Shown piece after piece: positions 13,758-21,905 of a DNA stretch of 38,858 nt. The notes beneath the pieces were generated by a model. The model searched no databases and was not told the DNA's origin. It saw only the letters and a list, made by a program, of their open reading frames with translations. The translations under genes and the position numbers were made by a program. The DNA is taken from contig DGRX01000029.1 in NCBI GenBank assembly GCA_002391235.1, positions 1-38,858 on the forward strand. The letters run 5' to 3'. This stretch comes from Treponema sp. UBA4377 (GTDB taxonomy: Bacteria > Spirochaetota > Spirochaetia > Treponematales > Treponemataceae). Numbering within the stretch: the first letter of the stretch is position 1; each line of letters begins with the position of its first letter.

Positions 13758-15341
13758 TTACAAACCAAGAAGTCCAGCATACTCTTTGAGAGCGCCGTTA
13801 TACTCTTTTGCCAAGACGGTCTTTGCCAAAACTTTTCCAAGCTGGACGCCTTCCTGGTCAAAGGAGTTGATGTTCCACAAGAAGCCTTGGAACATTACCT
13901 TGTTCTCAAAGTGCGCCAAGAGAGCGCCCAAGGTTTTGGGCGTAAGGCGCTTTCCGTAAATCAAGCTTGACGGGCGCTCGCCGGCAAAGAACTTGTTGGG
14001 GTTCTCGTTGTCCTTTCCGCAGGCAAAGGCGATGATTTGCGCGGTGACGTTGGCGCAAAGCTTTTGCTGGCTTGTCGAGCCCTGGATGTCAACGTCGTTC
14101 TCGGCCTGGTTTTCCTTAAAGGCGATGAACTGCAAGGGGATTACGTTCGTTCCCTGGTGCAAAAGCTGGTAGAAGGAGTGCTGGCCGTTTGTTCCCGGCT
14201 CGCCAAAAATAACTGGGCCGGTCACGTAGTCGATTTTCTTTCCGTCGCGGTTCACGCTCTTTCCGTTTGACTCCATGTCAAGCTGCTGCAAGTGCGCGGG
14301 AAAGCGGGACAGGCCCTGAGAGTAGGGAAGTATCGCCGTGGAAGGATATTCCTGGACGTTCCTTTCGTAAAGGCCGATGAGAGCGTCGAGCATGGCCGGG
14401 TTCTTTCTGATGTCTTTTTCCGTCGCAGTCTTGTCCGCGGCGGCCGCTCCTTCCAAGAAGCAGGCGAAAACTTCGGGGCCAAAGGCAAGCGACAAAACCG
14501 CTCCGCCCACGCCGGATGTTGACGAGTAGCGTCCTCCGATGTAGTCGTCCATGTAAAAGGCTTCCATGTAGTCGGGGTTGTGGGCCAAGGGGCTTGTCTC
14601 GCTTGTGACGGCGATCATGTGCTTAGAAACGTCAAGGCCGGCCTTTTTGAGCGCGTCCTTTACGAATGATTCGTTTGTCAAAGTTTCGAGCGTCGTTCCG
14701 CTTTTTGAAACCAAAATGAAAATCGTCTTTGAAACGTCGATGCTCTTAAGAACGCTTGTCGCGTCGTCGGGGTCAACGTTGGAGATGAACTTTGCTTCCA
14801 TCTTGAACTTTCCGCCGGCCTTGGCCCAATTTTCCAAAGCCAAGTACATCGCGCGCGGGCCCAAGTCCGAGCCGCCGATGCCGATCTGGCAAACGGTCGT
14901 GAACTTTTCGCCCTTTTCGTTCACGATTTTTCCGGAGTGAACCTTGTCGGCAAAGTCCGCGATTCTCTTTTGCTCGTTAACGTAAAACTCGCGCTTGTTC
15001 TTTCCGTCGGCCATTACGTCCTTTCCAAGCTGGCCGCGCGTAAGCTGGTGCAATACCATGCGCTTTTCGCCGGTGTTCACTACCTCGCCGTTGTAGAGCG
15101 CCTCAAACTTTTCGCAAAGCTGGGCTTCCTTGGCCAAGTCCGCCAAAACGTCCAAAACCTTTTGGTCAACCTGCTTGGCCGCGTAGTTGTATGTCAAGCC
15201 TTCCGCCATAGGAACGGAATATTCCTTTACGCGCTTGGCTCCGTCCGCGCCGCCCAAAACGGCCTTTAGAGAAACCGCGTTCTTCAACGAAAGGAGCTTT
15301 TTAAAGCTTGAAAGAGTGTCAAGATTTTCCCAAGAAATCAT
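13758..15341 (-). CDS. pgi: Glucose-6-phosphate isomerase
   Basis: A 527-residue glycolytic enzyme that interconverts glucose-6-P and fructose-6-P. The sugar-binding VSKSGTTLETLTNE, the IGGSDLGPRAMY segment and GGRYSSTSGVGGAVLSLAFG are visible, as is QLLHQGTNVIPLQFIAF near the C-terminus. The start MISWENLDTL at 15341 has GAGG upstream; a longer frame from 15374 would begin in the untranslated region. It is a single-gene unit converging on murI. Confidence 0.95.
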   Translation of the reverse strand: MISWENLDTLSSFKKLLSLKNAVSLKAVLGGADGAKRVKEYSVPMAEGLTYNYAAKQVDQKVLDVLADLAKEAQLCEKFEALYNGEVVNTGEKRMVLHQLTRGQLGKDVMADGKNKREFYVNEQKRIADFADKVHSGKIVNEKGEKFTTVCQIGIGGSDLGPRAMYLALENWAKAGGKFKMEAKFISNVDPDDATSVLKSIDVSKTIFILVSKSGTTLETLTNESFVKDALKKAGLDVSKHMIAVTSETSPLAHNPDYMEAFYMDDYIGGRYSSTSGVGGAVLSLAFGPEVFACFLEGAAAADKTATEKDIRKNPAMLDALIGLYERNVQEYPSTAILPYSQGLSRFPAHLQQLDMESNGKSVNRDGKKIDYVTGPVIFGEPGTNGQHSFYQLLHQGTNVIPLQFIAFKENQAENDVDIQGSTSQQKLCANVTAQIIAFACGKDNENPNKFFAGERPSSLIYGKRLTPKTLGALLAHFENKVMFQGFLWNINSFDQEGVQLGKVLAKTVLAKEYNGALKEYAGLLGL

Positions 15342-15447
15342 ATTCGCCTCGATATATATAGAATTTAATGGCAACTAGTTTAGCGCAAAGCGCGTCTTTG
15401 TTCAACCGCGCCATGCAGCGTCAGCAAAGGTACGAGCGGCTCTTTTC

Positions 15448-15476
15448 TTGCTTTTTTGCAATAATTGGGTTATAAT
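15448..15476 (+). promoter_or_regulatory. Promoter of the GGDEF-EAL gene
   Basis: TTGCTT (15448-15453), 17 bp spacer, TATAAT (15471-15476). Transcription should start near 15483, which rules out the in-frame TTG at 15465 as a start codon. Confidence 0.6.
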
Positions 15477-15512
15477 AGCAAAGCGGATTCGATCGGAATG
15501 GGGGCTTGTCGC

Positions 15513-17240
15513 ATGAGAGAAAAGCGTTTTGACCAAGGTGGAGCCAATGACGTCAATAAGACGTTAAGAAGGCTTTCCCATAAAAAAGACACTTCTAAAA
15601 TCATCTTTTTGCTGCTCTTGGCCTTGTATATCGCCACTTCGGTCGCTTTAAGAAAGGTGACCAGCGACCAGGCTATGGTTTTCCTTTTGGGCGCCCGCAT
15701 GCCGATGCAAGCCTTTGCCGGCGTTTTTTCTTCCCTTTCCAACGTTTGCTTGATTTTGCTGGCGGTTCTTTTTGGCCGCGTTGGCTTTGTCACTTCGCTC
15801 GTGATTCTTTTGGCGCAGTTTCCTATGCTTGCCGCGGGAATGCTGGTCCGCCACAATTACACGACCATTCCCGGAGCCTTTTCAAACCTTTTGGCTCTTG
15901 TGGCCGTGACAGTCGTTTACATAAACCACGCCCGGGTTCACAAATACCAGCGCAGGATTTTGACGCAAGCCATAACCGACCGCCTTACCGGCCTTCCCAA
16001 CCGCTTTGCCTGCATGGAGTTGATAGAGTCTTACGTAACCAGAAAGGTCAAGTTTGCCGTAGTTTCGGTGGATTTGAACAACTTTAAGGGAATAAACGAC
16101 ACAATGGGCCACGAAACCGGCGACAAGGCCCTTATAGAAATCGCCAAGCGTTGGACCGATCTGATTGACGCCCGCATTACCGACACTAAGGATTTTGTGG
16201 CCCGCCTTAGCGGAGACGATTTTTTCATCGTAATCAGCGGCTACAGGACAAGGGGAGACATCGTCAACACTATAAACCGCTTTAAGTCCGAGCTTGAGCG
16301 CAAGATTACGATTGACGACTGCGACTATTACATTGGAGCGGGATTCGGCTACGCGGAGTTCCCCGACGACGCCGACAGCGCCAGCTCTATTTTGGCTTGC
16401 GCCAGCGCGGCCATGCACGAGGTGAAAAGAAGGGGCGGCGTCAACGACATAATCCATTACATGGCCAGCCATGTTCACGGCGGAAAAACCCTGGAAATAG
16501 AAAGAAAAATCCGCTCCGCCTTGGACCAAAATTTAATCCACTTCCAGCTTCAGCCCCAATACGACATGGACAAAAAGCTGCGCGGCTTTGAGGCTCTTGC
16601 CAGAATGAGGGACTCGGAAGGAAACCTGGTGAGCCCCGTGGATTTTATTCCTGTCGCCGAGGAGCTTGGCCTTGTTGACAGGGTTGACGTTTGCGTGTTC
16701 AAAAAAGCGGCCAGATTTATCGCGGACATAATCAAGGAAAAGGGCGCCGGCTTGACGCTTTGCGTGAATGTTTCGGTCCGCCATTTGATGAAGAACAATT
16801 TTATCGACGAGCTTAGGAGCGTTTTGGCGGAGAGCGGGCTTGCGCCAAACAACTTGGAAATCGAAATCACCGAGTCGATTATGATTGATTCCGCCGACAA
16901 GGCCCTTGCCTGCATCAAGCAGGTAAAGGCTATGGGGGTTAAGGTTGCGATCGACGACTTTGGCACAGGCTACTCTTCGCTAAGCTACTTGAACAAGTTC
17001 CCGGCGGACATGCTGAAAATCGACAAGTCCTTTATCGACGTGATGAACTCAAGCGAGCCGTCAAAGCAGTATGTGGCTACAATCATATCGATTGGCCATA
17101 TCCTTAACTTAAAGGTAATCTCAGAAGGCGTTGAGACGGAAGACCAGCTTGACGCTTTAAGGCAGGTCGGCTGCGACTATGTCCAGGGCTACATATGGGG
17201 CAAGCCTTTGGATCCTCAAGACGCAGCCGCGCTCGTCTAA
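15513..17240 (+). CDS. Membrane GGDEF-EAL protein, probable c-di-GMP phosphodiesterase
   Basis: A protein of about 575 residues. The N-terminal quarter holds about four hydrophobic helices, a likely membrane sensor. The GGDEF domain begins at ITDRLTGLPNRFACME and has DLNNFKGINDTMGHETGDKAL, but the signature is SGDDF instead of GGDEF, so cyclase activity is doubtful; it may only bind GTP. The EAL domain keeps FEALARM, EIEITES, DDFGTGYSSLSYLNKFPADMLKIDKSF and DYVQGYIWGKPL, so c-di-GMP hydrolysis is likely. The ATG at 15513 is chosen for GGGGG 8 nt upstream; ATG at 15498 is the alternative. No partner gene is adjacent. Confidence 0.88.
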   Translation: MREKRFDQGGANDVNKTLRRLSHKKDTSKIIFLLLLALYIATSVALRKVTSDQAMVFLLGARMPMQAFAGVFSSLSNVCLILLAVLFGRVGFVTSLVILLAQFPMLAAGMLVRHNYTTIPGAFSNLLALVAVTVVYINHARVHKYQRRILTQAITDRLTGLPNRFACMELIESYVTRKVKFAVVSVDLNNFKGINDTMGHETGDKALIEIAKRWTDLIDARITDTKDFVARLSGDDFFIVISGYRTRGDIVNTINRFKSELERKITIDDCDYYIGAGFGYAEFPDDADSASSILACASAAMHEVKRRGGVNDIIHYMASHVHGGKTLEIERKIRSALDQNLIHFQLQPQYDMDKKLRGFEALARMRDSEGNLVSPVDFIPVAEELGLVDRVDVCVFKKAARFIADIIKEKGAGLTLCVNVSVRHLMKNNFIDELRSVLAESGLAPNNLEIEITESIMIDSADKALACIKQVKAMGVKVAIDDFGTGYSSLSYLNKFPADMLKIDKSFIDVMNSSEPSKQYVATIISIGHILNLKVISEGVETEDQLDALRQVGCDYVQGYIWGKPLDPQDAAALV

Positions 17241-17245
17241 CGCTC

Positions 17246-17274
17246 TTGAAAAAGCGCTCCAATTTTGCTAGAAT
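17246..17274 (+). promoter_or_regulatory. Promoter of the AGCS symporter operon
   Basis: TTGAAA (17246-17251), 17 bp spacer, TAGAAT (17269-17274). The leader of about 27 nt includes GGAG. Confidence 0.6.
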
Positions 17275-17307
17275 TAGACAATCTTATTTCAAATTGATGG
17301 AGTGCGT

Positions 17308-18789
17308 ATGTTCGCAAAAATCAACTCAATTTTGGGCGCCATAGACGACTTTGTCTGGGGCTTGCCGCTAATCATTTTGATTCTCGCAACGGGAATCTTC
17401 CTTACAGTAATCTTGCGCGGAGTCCAGTTCTCCCAGCTCAAGTTCGCCATTTCTTCCATTTTCAGAAAGTCTGAAAAAGGCGAAGGCGGCGAGCTTTCTA
17501 GCTTCAAGGCCTTGTGCACCGCTTTGAGCGCCACAATCGGAACCGGAAACATCGTAGGCGTCGCGACCGCTATCGGAATCGGAGGCCCCGGAGCCTTGTT
17601 CTGGATGTGGCTCGCCGCCCTTTTGGGAATGGCCACAAAGTACGCCGAGTGCTTGCTTGCCATCCACTTCCGCGAGGAAAAAGCCGACGGCCACATTTTG
17701 GGCGGCCCCTTCTACACTTGCGAAAAAGGCGTTGGCGCCAAGTTCCCCGCTTTGGGAAAATTGCTCGCCGTTCTCTTCGCCATCTTTGGAACAATGGTAG
17801 GCTTGTTCGGAATCGGAACGTTCAGCCAAGTCAACTCAATCACAAGCGCCGTTGAGACTTTCGCCAACACAGCCGCTTCAAACCTTACGACAGTCACAAT
17901 CGGAGGAATCGGAACATACAGCCACGTCGTCATCGTTTCTTCAATCGTGTTGGCCGTTGTCGCCGCCTTGGTAATCATCGGCGGCCTCGAGCGCATTTCA
18001 AGCGTCGCGGGCGTAATCGTTCCTGTAATGGCCGTGATTTACTTTGTGATGGGCGCCTTCGCGATTTTGTGCAACCTCTCAAAATTGTCCGGAGCCATCG
18101 AGCAGATTTTCCAGGGAGCCTTTGGATTCAAGGCTGCCGCCGGCGGCGCGATTGGCGCGATGATCGTGGCCATGCAAAAGGGAATCGCCCGCGGAATCTT
18201 CTCCAACGAGGCCGGCTTGGGTTCCGCTCCGATCGCCGCTTCGACAGCCAAGGTCGAGCACGCCGTTCAGCAGGGAATCATCTCCATGACCGGAACCTTC
18301 TTTGACACAATCGTAATTTGTTCTATCTCTGGTTTGGTAATCGTTATGTCAGGCTCTTGGGCTCCCGAGTTGGGCTTCAAGGGATTCGCCATCACAAACG
18401 CCGCCTTCCAGATGCTCTTGCCTGTCGTTCCCAAAGTCGTGATTTCATTCATCTTGATGGTCTGCTTGGTATTGTTCGCCTTCACGACAATCTTGGGCTG
18501 GGACTTCTACTCAGAGCGCTGCATCGAGTACCTTTCAAAGGGCAACATGCTTCCCGTAAAGATTTACCGCTGGCTCTACATCGCCGCCGTCTTTATCGGA
18601 CCTTACATGACAATCAGCGCCGTTTGGACAATAGCCGACATCTTCAACGGCTTGATGGCCATTCCTAACATCATCTCTCTCTTGATTTTGTCTGGAACGG
18701 TTGTAAAGCTTACCAACGACTTCTTTAGCGGAAACAAGCTTTACAGAATCGGCTACGACTTCGCCAACAATCCTGTCACCGCTGAATAA
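17308..18789 (+). CDS. Sodium:alanine/glycine symporter (AGCS family)
   Basis: A 493-residue polytopic membrane protein with about 10-11 hydrophobic segments. AGCS hallmarks are visible: ALSATIGTGNIVGVATAIGIGGPGALFWMW near 70-100, LGGPFYTCEKG, and IARGIFSNEAGLGSAPIAAS near 292-312. It should import alanine, glycine or a related small amino acid with Na+. The ATG at 17308 has GGAG 5 nt upstream; GTG at 17302 would overlap that site. The stop is followed at once by the GGAGG of the next gene. Confidence 0.93.
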   Translation: MFAKINSILGAIDDFVWGLPLIILILATGIFLTVILRGVQFSQLKFAISSIFRKSEKGEGGELSSFKALCTALSATIGTGNIVGVATAIGIGGPGALFWMWLAALLGMATKYAECLLAIHFREEKADGHILGGPFYTCEKGVGAKFPALGKLLAVLFAIFGTMVGLFGIGTFSQVNSITSAVETFANTAASNLTTVTIGGIGTYSHVVIVSSIVLAVVAALVIIGGLERISSVAGVIVPVMAVIYFVMGAFAILCNLSKLSGAIEQIFQGAFGFKAAAGGAIGAMIVAMQKGIARGIFSNEAGLGSAPIAASTAKVEHAVQQGIISMTGTFFDTIVICSISGLVIVMSGSWAPELGFKGFAITNAAFQMLLPVVPKVVISFILMVCLVLFAFTTILGWDFYSERCIEYLSKGNMLPVKIYRWLYIAAVFIGPYMTISAVWTIADIFNGLMAIPNIISLLILSGTVVKLTNDFFSGNKLYRIGYDFANNPVTAE

Positions 18790-18798
18790 GGAGGAAAT

Positions 18799-19023
18799 AT
18801 GATAGCTTTGATTTTGGGAATTCTTTTCATCGCCTTTACGGTGTTCAGCGTTTTGCCTTCAATGCCTTTGGCTTGGGGGCCGCAGGTGATTGAATTCTTA
18901 AAGGGCTCCTTGCCTGTCTTTAGCGCCTTTATCGGCCTTATCGCGATCTTGATCGGCTTTGCCGACATCAAGGACAAGAGCGAGGCCAAGAAGGAAGAGG
19001 CTGAGGCCGCCAAAAATAACTGA
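18799..19023 (+). CDS. Small two-helix membrane protein, partner of the AGCS symporter
   Basis: A 74-residue protein with hydrophobic segments at about 2-19 and 38-56 and a Lys/Glu/Ala-rich tail (57-74). A full AAGGAGG sits directly after the symporter stop, so the two genes are co-transcribed and tightly coupled. I do not recognise the family. The fixed order symporter-small protein suggests an accessory or regulatory subunit, but this is inference. Confidence 0.75.
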   Translation: MIALILGILFIAFTVFSVLPSMPLAWGPQVIEFLKGSLPVFSAFIGLIAILIGFADIKDKSEAKKEEAEAAKNN

Positions 19024-19177
19024 GCCGCATTGCGGCGCGATAATGGCAGTCCGCGTGAGCGGACAAGTGGATAGTTTCCCTGCCATAATGACGCGAAGCG
19101 GCAGAATTTTATCCGCGCCGCAAAATCGCTGAGTCAAGGCTTTAAGCGAAGCGCGCCTTGACCAGCGATATTTTTTT
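19024..19177. repeat. Mosaic palindromic intergenic element, copy M1
   Basis: Nested inverted repeats fill this gap. An outer stem TTGCGGCGCG-ATAA / TTATCCGCGCCGCAA encloses ATGGCAG / CTGCCAT, which encloses GTCCGC-GTGA-GCGGAC. A separate hairpin (19125-19169) follows. Modules such as GCGGCGCGATAAT, AATGACGCG and GTCAAGGC-TTTAAGCGAAGCG recur in another order at 32813-32952. Confidence 0.7.
19125..19177 (+). terminator. Terminator hairpin of the AGCS operon (within mosaic element)
   Basis: ATCGCTG-a-GTCAAGGC (19125-19140) pairs with GCCTTGAC-CAGCGAT (19155-19169), 15 bp with one bulged base, followed by A and seven T. The inner loop contains GCGAAGCGC. Confidence 0.85.
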
Positions 19178-19183
19178 GTTGCC

Positions 19184-20386
19184 TTAAAGGCGTTGAAAAC
19201 AGGCCAGTGTGAGCTCGCTGGTTTTGGGAACGGCGTCTTCCAAAAGCGCCTTGCTTGAGGCGATTTGCTTTTCGCCGTAGTCGGTTCCCTTATAGGATTT
19301 GATAGCCTTTGCCATCAGCCTAAGCTCGCCGACAATCATCGCGCGGCGCTCGATTTCCTCAAGCTGGGCCTTGTCGTCCGTTCCAAAGTAAAATTCCAAA
19401 GTCTTGTTCCAAAAAACTTTTCCTTGCTCGGCGGTGATGCCCAAAAATTCCTTGTTGTTTCCGGGAACGACCTTTTCGCGGCCTACATAGGCGTTGAAGA
19501 GCGAGCCAAAGTCAAAGACCGGGTCTCCCAAGCAAAGGGTGTCCATGTCAATCAGCATAAGCTCGCCCGTGCTCTTTAGGAACATTTGGTTTTTGATGTG
19601 GTAGTCGCCGTGGTTGATGTGGTAGTTTTCTGGAATCGCCTTTACAAGCTCGCAAAGCTTTTGGTAAACTTCCGGGGCCAAGTGGCCTTGAAGCCGTTCG
19701 GCTCTCTTTAGGTAGTCGGACTTTGCGTCGACCATTTCGCCGGGCTTAAGCTCGACCGAGTGGATTTTTTTCAACAGGTCAACCGAGGCCTTGGCGAACT
19801 CGTCGATTTTGTCCGGCTCCCTGTTGATTTTTTTTGAAATGTTGTCGGCCTCCAGCATCTCGAACATTGAGGCGTACTTTCCGTCAACTTGAACAACGTC
19901 GTAGGAAATGCTTGTCGGGATTCCGTTGACAAAGGCCTTTTTGGCAAGCTCGCGCTCGTTTTTGATTTCTTCAAGCGCGTCGGGGTTTTTGTAAACCTTT
20001 ACGATTGTGTCGGGCGAGATGCGGTAAACGATGCCGTTCTTTCCTTCGCCGATCACTTCGCCGCCGTCGATGGAAACGGTTTTGTAGGCCTTTTGAATTT
20101 CCATCATTTGGGTGAAGCCCGTCATGTCAAAGACTTCATAGACTTCGCTCTTTGCGTTTATCACTTTAAAGTCTTTGTACTGTTTTTTTAGCGAAAGAAT
20201 GACGCGGAGTCCCGCGCTTGAAATGTAGTCAAGGCTCTTTGCGTCAACGATAAAAGACGCTATTTCCTTTCCGTCCGCGTCCGCTTTAAGCGCCTCCTCG
20301 ACTTGCGCCGAATTTGTGGAATCGATGTGGCCGCTAAGGCTTGCGGTGAAAATTCCGCCTTCAAATTTTGTCTCAATGTTTTCCAT
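19184..20386 (-). CDS. STAS domain fused to an APH-fold kinase
   Basis: A 400-residue cytoplasmic protein. Residues 1-105 form a STAS (anti-sigma-factor-antagonist) domain with DYISSAGLR at 53-61; Ser56 or Ser57 matches the phosphorylated serine of SpoIIAA/RsbV. Residues of about 108-380 form an aminoglycoside/choline-phosphotransferase-like kinase: Gly-rich GEGKNGIVY (113-121), Lys130, catalytic HGDYHIKN (259-266, Asp261) and LIDMD (278-282), all intact. In classical partner switching the kinase is a separate GHKL protein; here an unrelated kinase fold is attached to the STAS domain. It lies 18 nt after a PP2C-HD gene with AAGGAG upstream, so both form one operon. Whether it phosphorylates its own STAS serine or a small molecule is unknown. 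Confidence 0.87.
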   Translation of the reverse strand: MENIETKFEGGIFTASLSGHIDSTNSAQVEEALKADADGKEIASFIVDAKSLDYISSAGLRVILSLKKQYKDFKVINAKSEVYEVFDMTGFTQMMEIQKAYKTVSIDGGEVIGEGKNGIVYRISPDTIVKVYKNPDALEEIKNERELAKKAFVNGIPTSISYDVVQVDGKYASMFEMLEADNISKKINREPDKIDEFAKASVDLLKKIHSVELKPGEMVDAKSDYLKRAERLQGHLAPEVYQKLCELVKAIPENYHINHGDYHIKNQMFLKSTGELMLIDMDTLCLGDPVFDFGSLFNAYVGREKVVPGNNKEFLGITAEQGKVFWNKTLEFYFGTDDKAQLEEIERRAMIVGELRLMAKAIKSYKGTDYGEKQIASSKALLEDAVPKTSELTLACFQRL

Positions 20387-20404
20387 TTTAATTTTCTCCT
20401 TATG

Positions 20405-21754
20405 TTACCAATTGTCGCCAAAGACTTCGGCGCAAATTGCGTTGTACTCTTTGTATTCCGGCGTGTCCTTAAACTCGCCCAAACATTCGATTATGCTTTT
20501 GTAAAGCCAGGCGTGCTGCGCGGGATCCTTTTGGTTAAAGACTTGCCACACGCCGCTTCCTTTTTTGCGCCAGTCGTCGTAAAGCGAGCGCAAGTTTGAA
20601 AGCTTGTCCGAAAGCCACATCGCCTTTACGCCAACGTCGCTTGTCGCTCGCAAATCCTTTATCGACTCTTCCTTGCGCGTTTTCCAAGAAGCCTCGGCGC
20701 TCATTTGCCGCAGCTTGTCCTCGGTCTCGGCCAGAACAAGTTCCGTGACGCGCGGGCCGAACTTTTGCAAAAGCTGCTCGCGGGTAACTCCGGCGTCCTC
20801 AACCGTGTCGTGCAGCAAGGCGGCCGCCATCACTTCGCGCTCGGTCGTAAGGCGGGCCGAAATCGCGGCCACTTCGATCGGATGCAAAATGTAGGGCACT
20901 CCGTTGGACTTGCGCTTGGCGTCGCGGTGGGCCTTGAGCGCGAATTCAACGGCGGTTTCCACGACGTCGTTGTATTCGATTTGGCCGCTCATCGAACGGC
21001 AGTTGAACTTAAAGCACAAGAGCGCGATGTCGTCGTCCTGCGGGCGGCCGCCCCTAAAATCTTGGGAGGCGGCAAGCGCTTTTTCGCACAAGGCTTGGCA
21101 GCCCGCGCTCTTGTTGGCTTCCAGCAAGTCAAAAAGGCGGCTTTCGCCAAAAGCCTCGCCGGCCTCGTTTTGGCCGCTGGTGATTCCGTCGGTCCACAAA
21201 AATATTTGGTCGTTGTTTTCAAGCGGAGCCTTGTCCTCGGCGTAGTCAAGGCCGGCCATCGCGCCCAGCATGCAGTTTTTTTTGCTTTCAAGCCTTTTTG
21301 TCGGCTCGTATTCCCTTAGCAAAAGGGGAGGCCTGTGGCCCGCGCTCGCGTAGGTGACCAAGCCTTTTTTTAGGTCCACGATTCCAAGCCAAGCCGACAT
21401 CAACATTCCGCTTTCGTTTCCCTGGCAGAGCGAGTCGTTGGCGCTTTTCAACACCTCAGAAGGGTTAAGGCCCGACTCGATGAGGCTTTTTAAAAGCGTC
21501 TTGGCCCGCATCATAAAAAGGGCGGAAGGGATTCCCTTGTCCGAAACGTCGGCGATTAAAATCGCAAGGCGCTCCTCTCCCGCAAAATAAAAGTCGTAAA
21601 AGTCACCTCCAACCTGGTCGGCGGGCGCGGCCTTTGCGTAAATGTCAAATTCCGTTCTTGAAGGATACGCCGGAAAAACCTGCGGCATGGCCGACATTTG
21701 AATTTCCTTGGCAAGAAGCAAATCCTTCTCTCTAGCGTCGCTGTTTTGTGTCAT
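20405..21754 (-). CDS. PP2C (SpoIIE/RsbU-like) phosphatase fused to a SpoT/MESH1-like HD hydrolase
   Basis: A 449-residue cytoplasmic protein with two enzymatic domains. Residues of about 10-252 are a PPM/SpoIIE phosphatase: VGGDFYDF (48-55), ADVSDKG (68-74), WTDGI (187-191) and RPQDDDIALL (237-246) carry the metal-binding Asp residues. Residues of about 258-449 match RelA/SpoT HD hydrolases: KAHRDAKRKSNGVPYILHPIEVAAI (His276, His291), LLHDTVED (His315, Asp316, Glu319, Asp320) and LSDKLSNLRSL (Asp383). No synthetase or TGS domain is present, so it resembles a small alarmone hydrolase. The start is 21754: a longer GTG frame would contain the -10 box. Predicted role: dephosphorylate the adjacent STAS domain and degrade (p)ppGpp. 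The biological output is unknown. Confidence 0.87.
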   Translation of the reverse strand: MTQNSDAREKDLLLAKEIQMSAMPQVFPAYPSRTEFDIYAKAAPADQVGGDFYDFYFAGEERLAILIADVSDKGIPSALFMMRAKTLLKSLIESGLNPSEVLKSANDSLCQGNESGMLMSAWLGIVDLKKGLVTYASAGHRPPLLLREYEPTKRLESKKNCMLGAMAGLDYAEDKAPLENNDQIFLWTDGITSGQNEAGEAFGESRLFDLLEANKSAGCQALCEKALAASQDFRGGRPQDDDIALLCFKFNCRSMSGQIEYNDVVETAVEFALKAHRDAKRKSNGVPYILHPIEVAAISARLTTEREVMAAALLHDTVEDAGVTREQLLQKFGPRVTELVLAETEDKLRQMSAEASWKTRKEESIKDLRATSDVGVKAMWLSDKLSNLRSLYDDWRKKGSGVWQVFNQKDPAQHAWLYKSIIECLGEFKDTPEYKEYNAICAEVFGDNW

Positions 21755-21760
21755 TTTTCC

Positions 21761-21789
21761 ATTATACCACACTTTGTGTGGTTTTGCTA
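21761..21789 (-). promoter_or_regulatory. Promoter of the PP2C-HD / STAS-kinase operon with a palindrome in its spacer
   Basis: TATAAT (21766-21761, minus) ends 6 nt before the ATG, so the mRNA should be leaderless. The 17 bp spacer is almost entirely the palindrome CCACAC-TTT-GTGTGG (21767-21781). The -35 position reads TAGCAA, a poor match, and the same CCACTAGCAAAAC context occurs at the guaA promoter. A spacer palindrome suits a repressor or a MerR-type activator. Confidence 0.6.
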
Positions 21790-21806
21790 GTGGTAATATT
21801 TACGTG

Positions 21807-21822
21807 TCCGCTCGCGCGGACT
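21807..21822. repeat. Short hairpin repeat (GTCCGC / GCGGAC)
   Basis: GTCCGC-TCGC-GCGGAC in the gap before the rplM promoter. The same 6 bp arms around GTGA occur in mosaic element M1 near 19050. Confidence 0.45.
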
Positions 21823-21870
21823 ACTGGCAATAACACATTTTTTGCGAATTTGCAAATTCTTTTGCAAGTA

Positions 21871-21899
21871 TTGACACTTTTCGCCAAAACTGGTATTCT
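21871..21899 (+). promoter_or_regulatory. Promoter of the rplM-rpsI operon
   Basis: TTGACA (21871-21876), 17 bp spacer, TATTCT (21894-21899). A perfect GAATTTG/CAAATTC palindrome (21846-21859) and AT-rich DNA lie just upstream. Transcription should start near 21906, leaving a leader of about 97 nt. Confidence 0.75.
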
Positions 21900-21905
21900 A
21901 TCATT

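Noticed and set aside
19024..19177. tRNA-like or rRNA fragment suggested by the branched folding
   Set aside because: No anticodon arm, T-loop GTTCRA motif or CCA end is present; the structure is made of repeat modules found elsewhere.
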